From positions 1-17,238 of the forward strand of contig CACZSO010000257.1 of the NCBI GenBank assembly GCA_902783795.1: 17,238 nt of DNA, in the 5' to 3' direction. A model generated the notes under the pieces. It did not search any database. It was not told the origin of the DNA and saw nothing but the letters and a program-made list of their open reading frames with translations. This document shows positions 1 to 5,425 of this stretch, piece after piece. Source of the DNA: an uncultured Eubacteriales bacterium (GTDB lineage: Bacteria > Bacillota > Clostridia > Lachnospirales > Lachnospiraceae). The translations under genes and the position numbers were made by a program. Position 1 is the first letter of the stretch. Every line of letters begins with the position of its first letter.

Positions 1-192
1 CGCCGCACCCAGATTATCCCGGACCCCGGGGTCGGACATCCAGCAGTCCACGATATTGATGCCCTGCTCCTCTGCACAGCGAAGCAGCGCGATGCATTTC
101 TCACGATCGGCGGGGTCGGCACTCAGCCATTCGCCGCCGAAGCCTACTTCTGAGACCATCAGATCCGTTTTTCCTAAACGTCTGTAATTCAT
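1..192 (-). CDS. Aldo/keto reductase, N-terminal 64 residues (3' end cut by window edge)
   Basis: The visible protein begins MNYRRLGKTDLMVSEVGFGG, the standard first beta-strand of aldo/keto reductases, and continues into INIVDCWMSDPGVRDNLGAA, which matches the strand carrying the catalytic Asp. In classical members this is D-x4-Y; here the position five after the Asp is another Asp (about residue 55), so the usual proton-donor Tyr is absent. This D...DPxVRxNLG form is the one I associate with aldo/keto reductases that carry C-terminal [4Fe-4S] motifs, but that part lies outside the window. The ATG at 192 is preceded by GGAGG at 7-nt spacing. The gene starts 17 nt after the flavodoxin-ferredoxin gene and is probably co-transcribed with it, which fits an electron-transfer role. 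The family is secure; the substrate is unknown. Confidence 0.87.
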   Translation of the reverse strand, partial: MNYRRLGKTDLMVSEVGFGGEWLSADPADREKCIALLRCAEEQGINIVDCWMSDPGVRDNLGAA

Positions 193-209
193 GTGAGTCC
201 TCCGCTTTA

Positions 210-980
210 TTATTTCCAGTTCCCATCGATGATCATGGCGGCTGTCACGTCCGGATGGGTGTACTGTCCTCTTTTATCCAGCACTTCCATACCGCTGTTG
301 AAGGCCACGGCCTTCTCCGGGCACCAGTGGAAGCAGGAGAAGCAGGCGATGCAGTCACTGCCGTGCACCGCTTTCCCGTCCTCGATGCAGATATTCTTTG
401 TGGGGCACATCTCTGCGCACAAGCCGCAGCCGGTACAGGTATCCTTGATGATAAAGGTCAGAAAACCCTTATGAGCTTCACTGCCTCCAAAGGCTGCCTG
501 TACAAAGTCAGGGCCGGTTTTCTTTCCCGGTGATGTGAAATTCACCTCCCGGTTTTTGACCGCTTCCGCGATCTTTTCCGCCCTTTCCGCTTCTGTGGAA
601 AGCCGCCATTCTTCGCTCAGGCCCTCGGTAGGGATGCAGTTTCCCGGCATCAGGAAGTTTTCTGCAAAGGAAAGCTTCGCGCCGTTGTTCACCAAAGCCT
701 GGTCGATGTATTCGAAGGAATGCTGGTCCATCTTATTCATGGTCCCCACCGCAAAGCAGTAGCTGTTAGCCGGGACTTTCAGCTTCAGTAAGAATTCCTT
801 AAAGACCCGGGGACTGTCGCTGCCGTAGACAGGATAGACAAACCCGATCACTTCATCATTACATACCACTTCCGTTTCATTCCGGAAATGCAGGACATTG
901 ACCACTTCTTCCTCAAGGGCACTGCCCAGTTTCTTTGCTACAGACAGGGAGTTCCCTGTTCCGGAAAAATAAAAGATCAT
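210..980 (-). CDS. Flavodoxin-like / 2x[4Fe-4S] ferredoxin fusion (EFR1-type electron carrier)
   Basis: 256 residues. The N-terminus MIFYFSGTGNSLSVAKKLG is a flavodoxin FMN-phosphate loop (SGTGNS, residues 6-11), and YPVYGSDSP follows as the second FMN-contact region. The C-terminus carries two CxxCxxCxxxCP clusters, with Cys at about 182, 185, 188, 192 and 210, 213, 216, 220, each expected to hold a [4Fe-4S] centre. This order is that of the EFR1-family ferredoxins, cytoplasmic electron carriers of anaerobes. I chose the ATG at 980 over one 12 codons upstream because AAAGGA lies 8 nt before it and the flavodoxin strand starts there. It lies upstream of the aldo/keto reductase and plausibly feeds it electrons (inference). 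Confidence 0.88.
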   Translation of the reverse strand: MIFYFSGTGNSLSVAKKLGSALEEEVVNVLHFRNETEVVCNDEVIGFVYPVYGSDSPRVFKEFLLKLKVPANSYCFAVGTMNKMDQHSFEYIDQALVNNGAKLSFAENFLMPGNCIPTEGLSEEWRLSTEAERAEKIAEAVKNREVNFTSPGKKTGPDFVQAAFGGSEAHKGFLTFIIKDTCTGCGLCAEMCPTKNICIEDGKAVHGSDCIACFSCFHWCPEKAVAFNSGMEVLDKRGQYTHPDVTAAMIIDGNWK

Positions 981-1025
981 ACTTATATTCCTTTCTGGTG
1001 CATACTTCCATGTCATTCATAAACA

Positions 1026-1048
1026 ACTGTCCGTCTACGGATGACAGT
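1026..1048 (-). other. Hairpin in the 5' leader of the flavodoxin-ferredoxin gene
   Basis: The arms ACTGT (1026-1030) and ACAGT (1044-1048) enclose a second pair, CCGT (1031-1034) and ACGG (1037-1040), with a 2-nt apex and a 3-nt bulge. It lies between the promoter and the start codon, about 45 nt upstream of the ATG. With a 2-nt apex the innermost pairs would open. Its function is unknown. Confidence 0.35.
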
Positions 1049-1064
1049 CGATCTGTTTCTGTCT

Positions 1065-1096
1065 ATTATAAAATCATAAACCTGATTCTCTGTCAA
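1065..1096 (-). promoter_or_regulatory. Candidate promoter for the flavodoxin-ferredoxin operon, 20-bp spacer
   Basis: On the minus strand there is a perfect TTGACA (1091-1096) and a perfect TATAAT (1065-1070), separated by 20 bp instead of 17. The spacer contains the inverted arms AATCA and TGATT. Long spacers with internal dyads are typical of MerR-type activated promoters, but no MerR gene is in the window. A 17-bp-spaced TTTTAT is a weaker alternative -10. Confidence 0.5.
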
Positions 1097-1324
1097 GAAC
1101 TACTTTATGCCGGCTGCCGCTCCCTCTGCGCTTCCGCCTGTTCGATTCTTCCCGGTACAGCAGGGGGGTAACTGTTTCCCTTTATACAAGCGGTCCGGGA
1201 AGTTTCAGCCATTGACTCTTTTTTATGTTATATTAATTTAAAGATGGCGCCGCCTTCAGTACTGCCGGATCCGGCTTTTAAGGATGCTTTTTACGCACGG
1301 AAGGCTGAAAGTCTGATCAGAACG

Positions 1325-1373
1325 GAATGCAGCAGAAAGGGCTGACATCGTTCATGTCCTGACTGCTGCATTC
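1325..1373. terminator. Long hairpin at the 3' side of the esterase gene (possible terminator)
   Basis: GAATGCAGCAG (1325-1335) and CTGCTGCATTC (1363-1373) form an 11-bp perfect stem. Inside it, GACAT and ATGTC form a second stem around a CGTTC loop. On the minus strand it follows the esterase stop (1401) by 28 nt but has no U-run after it. On the plus strand it is followed by a T-rich tract ending in TTTTTTTATTTT. It is a 3'-end or transcript-stabilising structure at least; intrinsic termination is uncertain. Confidence 0.45.
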
Positions 1374-1374
1374 T

Positions 1375-1398
1375 TCTGGTTATCTGGTTATTTGGTTT
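1375..1398. repeat. 8-bp tandem repeat, three imperfect copies
   Basis: TCTGGTTA (1375-1382), TCTGGTTA (1383-1390) and TTTGGTTT (1391-1398) lie directly between the long hairpin and the esterase stop codon. The first two copies are identical. Confidence 0.6.
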
Positions 1399-1400
1399 TT

Positions 1401-2678
1401 TTATTTTGTATGCGCTGCCAGCCATTCCTGCAGGCTGACTTCTTTCCCATCGTACACCACCGGCTTTCCGTCATAGTCCACACGGCAGTCGTCATTCAGG
1501 GTCGGCACCCAGGAGAAGTGGCCATAGTACTTATACGGCTTTCCATCTACCAGGTCAAAGTTCCCGTGGATATCCTCCACCACATCCCACAACGTGCAGT
1601 GAGCATCCGGCGCGCCGGCGGCCATCAGACGCTTGTAGGTAGCCACCGGCATCTTATCCGGCGGGACCGTGGTATCTTCTTTACAAGTCACGAACCAGAT
1701 CGGGACATTCTTAATGGCTTCGATCTGCTCATCCGTGATAAGTTCATCCGGCACCGCTTCGCAGACCGGGAAGGCTGCGGTCCAGCGCTCCGGGAAATCC
1801 AGCACCAGGCGCAGGGTCATGAAACCGCCATTGGAGTCGCCGCCTATATAGATGCGGTTCTTATCAATGCCCGGATTCTTCTCGATGAATTCGTCGATGA
1901 GGGCCAGCAATGCCGGTGTATACATCGTCTTTCCGTTCATCTCAATGTGTCCGCTGCCGGAATCCATCCAGAAAGTCGGGCACTGAGGCGCCAGCACATA
2001 AGCGCCGCCGAAAATGTCCTGTGAATGTTTCTGAGAAAGCGCGACCACACGGTTTGCCGAATACGCTGCCTTCGGATCCTGTCCGCCTTCACCGGCGCCA
2101 TGGAGCCAGATGACTAACGGATGCAGGCCGCCCTTTTCCTGAGGTACGAAATAGCCATATTTCAGCGGCATTTCTTCGTAAGAGGAGACGCTGTCGATCC
2201 AGCCATAAAGATCCGGCTGCCGGTTCTCGATCTTCTTATCGAAGACCAGGCCCACGATCACATCTTCACCGTCCAGGATCTCTTTCTTCTGGGCGATGGT
2301 GTGGAAAGTGGCCACATACTCGTTGAACCGGCGGTATTCCACTTCTGCGGTCAGAGAATACAGCGGGCCATAGACCGTCGTCAGGGTGATGTAGTTTCCT
2401 TCTTCTGCTTTTTCTCCCTGAAGGTCAGAAACATAAGCATCGCGGATCTCTATGTAGCCTTTTCTGGCTGCCTGCTCCACCTGTTCACCCATGAATTTGG
2501 GACGGCGTTTGTTCACCATCACCGGATTTCCTTCCATGTCATACTTTTCCACATAAACGGTAAAAGTATCCTTATCCACGCAGCCCGCTTTCAGCGTTCT
2601 GCCCACCGGAAGGATGAATTTTGTTACATACGGGCCGTTGTCCGTTACCCGGACCTCGGCAATATAACCTTTACCCAT
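1401..2678 (-). CDS. Alpha/beta-hydrolase esterase (PHB-depolymerase / prolyl-oligopeptidase-like) with N-terminal beta domain
   Basis: 425 residues in two parts. Residues 1 to about 160 look all-beta and Ig-like, as in esterases with an N-terminal accessory domain. Residues about 175-425 are an alpha/beta-hydrolase: oxyanion loop LVIWLHGAGEGG (188-199), nucleophile elbow GGDSNGG with Ser282, probable acid Asp335 in CKEDTTVPP, and probable His387 in YYGHFSW. There is no signal peptide, so it should act in the cytoplasm on acyl esters or short peptides of unknown identity. The ATG at 2678 has AAGGAG at a 7-nt spacing. It starts 53 nt after the DUF4870-like gene, and no good separate promoter was found between them. 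It is unrelated in sequence to the two type-B carboxylesterases in this window. Confidence 0.85.
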   Translation of the reverse strand: MGKGYIAEVRVTDNGPYVTKFILPVGRTLKAGCVDKDTFTVYVEKYDMEGNPVMVNKRRPKFMGEQVEQAARKGYIEIRDAYVSDLQGEKAEEGNYITLTTVYGPLYSLTAEVEYRRFNEYVATFHTIAQKKEILDGEDVIVGLVFDKKIENRQPDLYGWIDSVSSYEEMPLKYGYFVPQEKGGLHPLVIWLHGAGEGGQDPKAAYSANRVVALSQKHSQDIFGGAYVLAPQCPTFWMDSGSGHIEMNGKTMYTPALLALIDEFIEKNPGIDKNRIYIGGDSNGGFMTLRLVLDFPERWTAAFPVCEAVPDELITDEQIEAIKNVPIWFVTCKEDTTVPPDKMPVATYKRLMAAGAPDAHCTLWDVVEDIHGNFDLVDGKPYKYYGHFSWVPTLNDDCRVDYDGKPVVYDGKEVSLQEWLAAHTK

Positions 2679-2731
2679 GTTGTTCTCCTTTTTATTTTTT
2701 CTCCCCGAAGGAGTATAATACTGGATCTTTT

Positions 2732-3133
2732 TTATCTCAGCAGCCGGATGCCGCCGATAAACGGCAGGTCTTTTGCTTTTCCACGGTAGGCATTAAGAAT
2801 GCCGATCACCATAAAAACGAAGAAGATGACCGAGGCTAGCCACCGGACGATTTTGATCAGCCATCCAATCAGCGGGAGCCATCCCACTAATGCGAAGATC
2901 ATCCCCAGGATAATATCCGTGATGAGCAGGACCAGCCCCTGGTTCACATGGAACCGGGCAAATCTGGATTCTCCGGCACAAAACAGGGGGATAATGACCA
3001 GGAACCCTAAATAAGCCAGGATCGCCATGATCTTATTCTTCTCAATATCCTGGGGATCATACTCCTCTGTACTGTCTTTTGTGTCTGTGAGCTGTGTTAC
3101 GGTCTCATTTAGTTTCTCTTCCAGATCTGCCAT
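2732..3133 (-). CDS. DUF4870/Tic20-like small membrane protein
   Basis: 133 residues. A charged N-terminus (to about residue 35) is followed by three hydrophobic segments, at roughly 37-56, 68-86 and 92-114. The short motif SRFARFHVNQGLVL, between segments one and two, is characteristic of the DUF4870/Tic20-like family, whose bacterial function is not established. I chose the ATG at 3133 because GAGGTGG lies 3-9 nt upstream; a start 7 codons earlier adds only MIKRGGS and has no better site. It lies 74 nt downstream of the reverse transcriptase stop and could be the last gene of that transcript or an independent unit. Confidence 0.78.
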   Translation of the reverse strand: MADLEEKLNETVTQLTDTKDSTEEYDPQDIEKNKIMAILAYLGFLVIIPLFCAGESRFARFHVNQGLVLLITDIILGMIFALVGWLPLIGWLIKIVRWLASVIFFVFMVIGILNAYRGKAKDLPFIGGIRLLR

Positions 3134-3186
3134 GGATCCACCTCTCTTTATCATTTGTTTCTTTTATAACCTTATCACATCTGGCC

Positions 3187-3201
3187 GTCCTTCACAAGGA
3201 C
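3187..3201 (+). terminator. Terminator-like hairpin oriented on the plus strand
   Basis: GTCCTT, a CAC loop and AAGGAC form a 6-bp stem followed on the plus strand by CTTTTCTTT. On the minus strand it lies just after the reverse transcriptase stop but without a U-run. No plus-strand gene precedes it, so it may simply be the 3' hairpin of the RT message. Confidence 0.3.
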
Positions 3202-3207
3202 TTTTCT

Positions 3208-4455
3208 TTAGCCTTCGGCCATCAACTCTCTTCTCTGCTGCTTTTCTTCAGAAATTTCTTCTCTTTTTTCATAGTAGGCATGGACCAGACTAACGTACCC
3301 CAGAGCCTTCATATCACTGTAATGAAAGTCATAGTTCTTTTCCCGATGCCTTCCGGCATAAAGCGCCCGGATCCAGTACTGCATGTAAAGATCGATCTCT
3401 TTCAGGCTCCGGTCAGTGGTGATGAGCGGAAAATACCAGCGGGTCCAGGTCAGTTCATGACTGGAGTCCGGGTCAAAAAACTTCTTATTCATGGCCCGGA
3501 TAAAGCCCTTCACTGCCTGTTCGGAAGTCGCCTGTTTCCTGGCCTGCCACCGCTTAAGTGCCCGGGCGCGCCGCCGGATCTTCGCCTTTAATTTCTTCAG
3601 CGAAACATCAGAAATATCCACGATACCATTGTCATATTTTATCCCTAAAAAGCTCCAGGATCCACCCGGCGATGTCAGCACACGCTTTTCTTCATTGATG
3701 GTAAGACCTGCCTGTTTCAAGTGATCTTCCACCAGCTGTCTGCCTCTGTCTCTTTCCTCCTCTGTCCCGGCAAACAGGATGATATCGTCTGAGTAACGGG
3801 CATACAGAATACCTTCTGCTTCCATGGCCCTGTCCAGGTCTGCCAGGTACACATTCGCAAGGAAGACCGCAAAGGGTGTCCCGGCCATTACGCCTTTTTG
3901 CCGGCAGATCAGTTCTCCACGGTCATATACTTTCGGATCCGTCAATATATCTTTCAGAACTTTCAGACATCCCGGCTCCTCTCTTAGCAGGTCCTCCATC
4001 TTGGGCAGCAGCTTTTCCACCGGCAATGAATTGAAATAATCGCTGATGTCCGCTTTGTAGCTGTACATGGACGAAAGGTCTTTCTGTGACAACAGACGGC
4101 GTATGGCTTTATTCACACCATATTTCACACGGAAAGAATACAGATTATCCGCAAAAAAGCTGTCATATTTGCGGATCAGGAGGAAGGTCATCAGTTTCAG
4201 CACATAATTTTCAGCCTCCGGATACAGATAGACAGTACGTTTTTTAGTGCTGCCTGACTTGCGGATCAGCCGCATTTCCGGCACAGGAAATGGCTCCCCG
4301 TCACTTAACCTTTTAAGTACCGGGAGATATGCCTTTTCTTCAATAAAGGTCCGCAGTGCTGCCTCTTCCTGACGGGTCAGATGATTTAAAGAAGTCTTAT
4401 ATATATAGTACTCCTGCCAGGCATCTTCAGAAGACAGGCGGCTGAAAACATCCAT
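3208..4455 (-). CDS. Orphan reverse transcriptase (YSDD, group II-like thumb, no endonuclease domain)
   Basis: 415 residues from the ATG at 4455. RT motifs in order: YSFRVKYGVNKAIRRLL (about 106-122), YKADISDYFNSL with catalytic Asp136, GVMAGTPFAVFLANVYL (188-204), YARYSDDIILFAG with Asp223 and Asp224, GLTINEEKRVLTSPGG, and WSFLGIKYDNG (267-277). A basic helical thumb follows (KKLKAKIRRRARALKRWQ), then a C-terminal part with YMQYWIRALYAGRH and MKALGYVSLVHAYY. There is no HNH or protease domain. The Ser in YSDD and Gly-Thr-Pro-Phe in motif 4 argue against diversity-generating RTs, which usually have an SQ in that motif. The open frame reaches back to a TTG at 4614 with no ribosome-binding site and runs through strong hairpins, so a later start is preferred. 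A GTG at 4464, with GAGGG 7 nt before it, is a real alternative. An orphan RT downstream of a structured RNA resembles retrons or defence-type RTs; its exact class is not assignable here. Confidence 0.88.
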   Translation of the reverse strand: MDVFSRLSSEDAWQEYYIYKTSLNHLTRQEEAALRTFIEEKAYLPVLKRLSDGEPFPVPEMRLIRKSGSTKKRTVYLYPEAENYVLKLMTFLLIRKYDSFFADNLYSFRVKYGVNKAIRRLLSQKDLSSMYSYKADISDYFNSLPVEKLLPKMEDLLREEPGCLKVLKDILTDPKVYDRGELICRQKGVMAGTPFAVFLANVYLADLDRAMEAEGILYARYSDDIILFAGTEEERDRGRQLVEDHLKQAGLTINEEKRVLTSPGGSWSFLGIKYDNGIVDISDVSLKKLKAKIRRRARALKRWQARKQATSEQAVKGFIRAMNKKFFDPDSSHELTWTRWYFPLITTDRSLKEIDLYMQYWIRALYAGRHREKNYDFHYSDMKALGYVSLVHAYYEKREEISEEKQQRRELMAEG

Positions 4456-4490
4456 TTCCGCCACGACCGTACCCTCATCTTGATCATAAA

Positions 4491-4511
4491 GCCCCGCCAT
4501 AAAGGCGGGGC
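4491..4511 (-). other. GC-rich hairpin just upstream of the reverse transcriptase start
   Basis: The perfect 8-bp arms GCCCCGCC (4491-4498) and GGCGGGGC (4504-4511) are separated by a 5-nt AT-rich loop. On the RT-coding strand the stem is followed by TTTATGATC, so it may be the 3' end (weak terminator or attenuator) of the upstream RNA. It ends 35 nt before the ATG at 4455. Confidence 0.65.
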
Positions 4512-4565
4512 CCACATTACAGAGGCTTGATACCGCCCCGTTTAATAACAGAGGGAAAGGCTTTG

Positions 4566-4584
4566 AAAGCCGGTATCCGGCTTT
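4566..4584 (-). other. 8-bp hairpin inside the putative RT-associated RNA
   Basis: AAAGCCGG and CCGGCTTT are perfect complements around a 3-nt loop. It follows the domain-V-like hairpin by 3 nt, which is the relative placement of domain VI after domain V in group II introns. No bulged branch adenosine is obvious. Confidence 0.6.
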
Positions 4585-4587
4585 ACT

Positions 4588-4622
4588 GAACCGTACGGGA
4601 ACACGTTCCTGCAAAACGGCGC
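4588..4622 (-). other. Group II intron domain-V-like hairpin (degenerate)
   Basis: On the RT-coding strand the 3' half reads CGTACGGTTC, identical to a common bacterial domain V 3' strand. The 5' half reads GCGCCGTTTTG, close to GAGCCGTATG, with CGC at the catalytic-triad position. The length is 35 nt against the usual 34. The base pairs GCCGT/ACGGT form, but there is a C-T mismatch, the internal loop is enlarged, and the upper stem is only GGAA/TTCC. It is probably not catalytic and may be a chance match or a relic. Confidence 0.3.
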
Positions 4623-4694
4623 CCAGCGCTTTCTGCTCCCGCTGTGTTCTTCACAGGGCATGGATCCATGCGTTCCCTCTGTGTATGGCTTTTG

Positions 4695-5273
4695 TTACGC
4701 GATCAGCGCTTTGATGCGTCCGGTCACATAGGCAGGTTCATTGCTGAACTCTTTCATAAAACGGATGGCCGGAATTCCTGCATCTTCACAGATATTCATG
4801 CTGTTGATATACTTGGTCAGCCTGTATAGATTTTTCGGCACCAGGAAGATGGCCAGCATCGGTTTTCCGTCTTTTTTAAGCATCAGATCGATGTCTGCTC
4901 TTTTTACCGGAGTTTCCTGCCCTAATGTCTCGACAGGTACGTTTTTTTCAACGGTGATTTCCGGCAGATTCTTCCTGATCAGATCTTCGAAATAGGCGGC
5001 AGAACCGCGGTCTTCGATCTCACTTCCCACCGCTTCTTCAAACAAAGAGAACACTTCTTTCCGTTTGACTTTCAGCTGGGGGATCACCGGTTCCGGAAAC
5101 TCTTCTGCTGTTTCCTGCACAGTTTCAGTTACAGAAGAAGCAGCCTCCTTTGCTTCCTCTTCTTTTTTGTCTATATTTTCCTTGATGTCGTCAAGAGCTT
5201 CATTTACCTTTTTCGCAAGGCTGTCCAGCTTATCCTTCACTTCTTTGCTGAAAAGCTTATCTAATAATCCCAT
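4695..5273 (-). CDS. Conserved-looking protein of unknown function: helical N-terminus plus PD-(D/E)XK-like C-terminus
   Basis: 192 residues, not recognised as a named family. Residues 1 to about 60 are a charged, Lys/Glu/Ala-rich helix (MGLLDKLFSKEVKDKLDSLA...), probably a coiled coil or membrane-surface helix. Residues 70-192 look like a compact alpha/beta domain: FEDLIRKNLP, then RADIDLMLKKDGKPMLAIFL, then EDAGIPAIRFMKEFSNEPAYV. That middle segment resembles the core strand pair of PD-(D/E)XK or DUF2726-type nuclease folds, but the expected Glu-x-Lys is replaced (AIFLVPK), so nuclease activity is not expected. The ATG at 5273 has AAAGGAG at 9 nt. It lies upstream of the structured RNA and the RT on the same strand and is preceded by a strong promoter and a structured leader. 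The nuclease-fold resemblance is weak inference. Confidence 0.75.
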   Translation of the reverse strand: MGLLDKLFSKEVKDKLDSLAKKVNEALDDIKENIDKKEEEAKEAASSVTETVQETAEEFPEPVIPQLKVKRKEVFSLFEEAVGSEIEDRGSAAYFEDLIRKNLPEITVEKNVPVETLGQETPVKRADIDLMLKKDGKPMLAIFLVPKNLYRLTKYINSMNICEDAGIPAIRFMKEFSNEPAYVTGRIKALIA

Positions 5274-5302
5274 AGCAGATACTCCTTTCTTCTGACGGTT
5301 TC

Positions 5303-5320
5303 AAGGCTCCCCTGAGCCTT
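5303..5320 (-). other. Stem-loop in the leader of the 192-residue gene
   Basis: AAGGCTC (5303-5309) and GAGCCTT (5314-5320) form a perfect 7-bp stem around a 4-nt loop. It lies between the multi-branch leader element and the ribosome-binding site. There is no U-run, so it is not a simple terminator. Confidence 0.55.
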
Positions 5321-5322
5321 TC

Positions 5323-5383
5323 TTTAAGGCCGGTCTTATGACCGGGTCATGACTCTGCAGGCCTGATCCTGCCTGGCCTTAAA
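5323..5383 (-). promoter_or_regulatory. Multi-branch structured leader element (riboswitch-like, class unknown)
   Basis: A 9-bp perfect closing stem, TTTAAGGCC (5323-5331) with GGCCTTAAA (5375-5383), encloses two hairpins: CCGGTC/GACCGG with a TTAT loop (5330-5345, sharing two bases with the closing stem) and GCAGG/CCTGC with a 6-nt loop (5357-5372). It sits in the transcribed leader 40-110 nt upstream of the ATG at 5273. I do not recognise it as any known riboswitch class. Confidence 0.5.
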
Positions 5384-5425
5384 AGTTCTTTCTTTCTCCT
5401 GTCGTCCTTGATGCTTCTTTGTATT

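Larger units (their letters stand above)
981..1400. other. Intergenic region without a supported gene
   Basis: This 420-nt stretch holds the promoter and leader of the flavodoxin-ferredoxin gene (about 981-1096), a central part with no coding signal, an AT-rich segment (about 1210-1242) resembling a weak plus-strand promoter (TTGACT, 16-bp spacer, TAATTT), a short palindrome GCCGGATCCGGC followed by TTTT (about 1264-1280), a long hairpin (1325-1373) and an 8-bp tandem repeat (1375-1398). I found no reading frame here with a ribosome-binding site and family resemblance. Confidence 0.6.
4548..4682. repeat. 10-bp perfect inverted repeat flanking the putative RT-associated RNA
   Basis: ACAGAGGGAA at 4548-4557 is the exact reverse complement of TTCCCTCTGT at 4673-4682, with 115 nt between. 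In RNA this would close the whole multi-hairpin element, like the a1/a2 stem of a retron. Alternatively these are terminal inverted repeats of a small non-autonomous element, but no target-site duplication is visible at the outer edges. Confidence 0.65.
4485..4690 (-). ncRNA. Putative structured RNA associated with the reverse transcriptase
   Basis: This gap between the 192-residue gene and the RT is unusually rich in inverted repeats. In transcript order these are: a long-range arm ACAGAGGGAA (4673-4682); the 14-nt palindrome GCATGGATCCATGC (4658-4671); a CTGTG/CACAG stem with a 5-nt loop (4642-4656); a 35-nt domain-V-like hairpin (4588-4622); an 8-bp AAAGCCGG/CCGGCTTT stem with a 3-nt loop (4566-4584); the second long-range arm (4548-4557); and a GC-rich 8-bp hairpin (4491-4511). 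The paired ends with internal hairpins recall retron msr-msd or ncRNAs upstream of defence RTs. No internal promoter was identified, so it may be processed from the longer message. The boundaries are estimates. Confidence 0.5.

Noticed and set aside
1392..2024. Long plus-strand open frame opposite the esterase gene
   Set aside because: It lies antisense to a gene with clear catalytic motifs, lacks a ribosome-binding site and has no recognisable domain. Similar antisense frames (for example 2121-2789 and 9772-10674) were rejected for the same reasons.
2679..2731. CTCC/GGAG hairpin with a TTCGG loop before the esterase gene as a terminator
   Set aside because: The stem is only 4 bp and is followed by an A-run, not a U-run, on the transcribed strand.
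3134..3207. A separate promoter for the DUF4870-like gene
   Set aside because: The best pair (TTGTGA, 17 bp, TAAGGT) is too weak to call.
3208..4614. Calling the RT a diversity-generating retroelement RT
   Set aside because: Motif 4 reads GTPFAVFLAN rather than the SQ-type motif of those RTs, no Avd-like small helical protein is adjacent, and no template/variable repeat pair was seen.
4623..4670. Short frames starting at the two ATGs in the 14-nt palindrome behind AGAGGG
   Set aside because: They give 28- and 40-residue peptides that end in the hairpin region, with no resemblance to anything and no link to the RT frame.
4548..4682. A MITE-like insertion flanked by 10-bp terminal inverted repeats
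   Set aside because: No flanking target duplication is visible and the location exactly between two genes of one unit fits an RNA element better. It is kept as an alternative only.
3208..4690. An intact group II intron
   Set aside because: The domain-V-like element is upstream of the RT and poorly paired, there is no maturase endonuclease domain, and no 5' GUGYG-type intron end was found.
3208..4690. Naming the RT a known retron type
   Set aside because: The layout is suggestive, but I cannot identify the conserved branching-G context or a known effector, so a type name would be invented.
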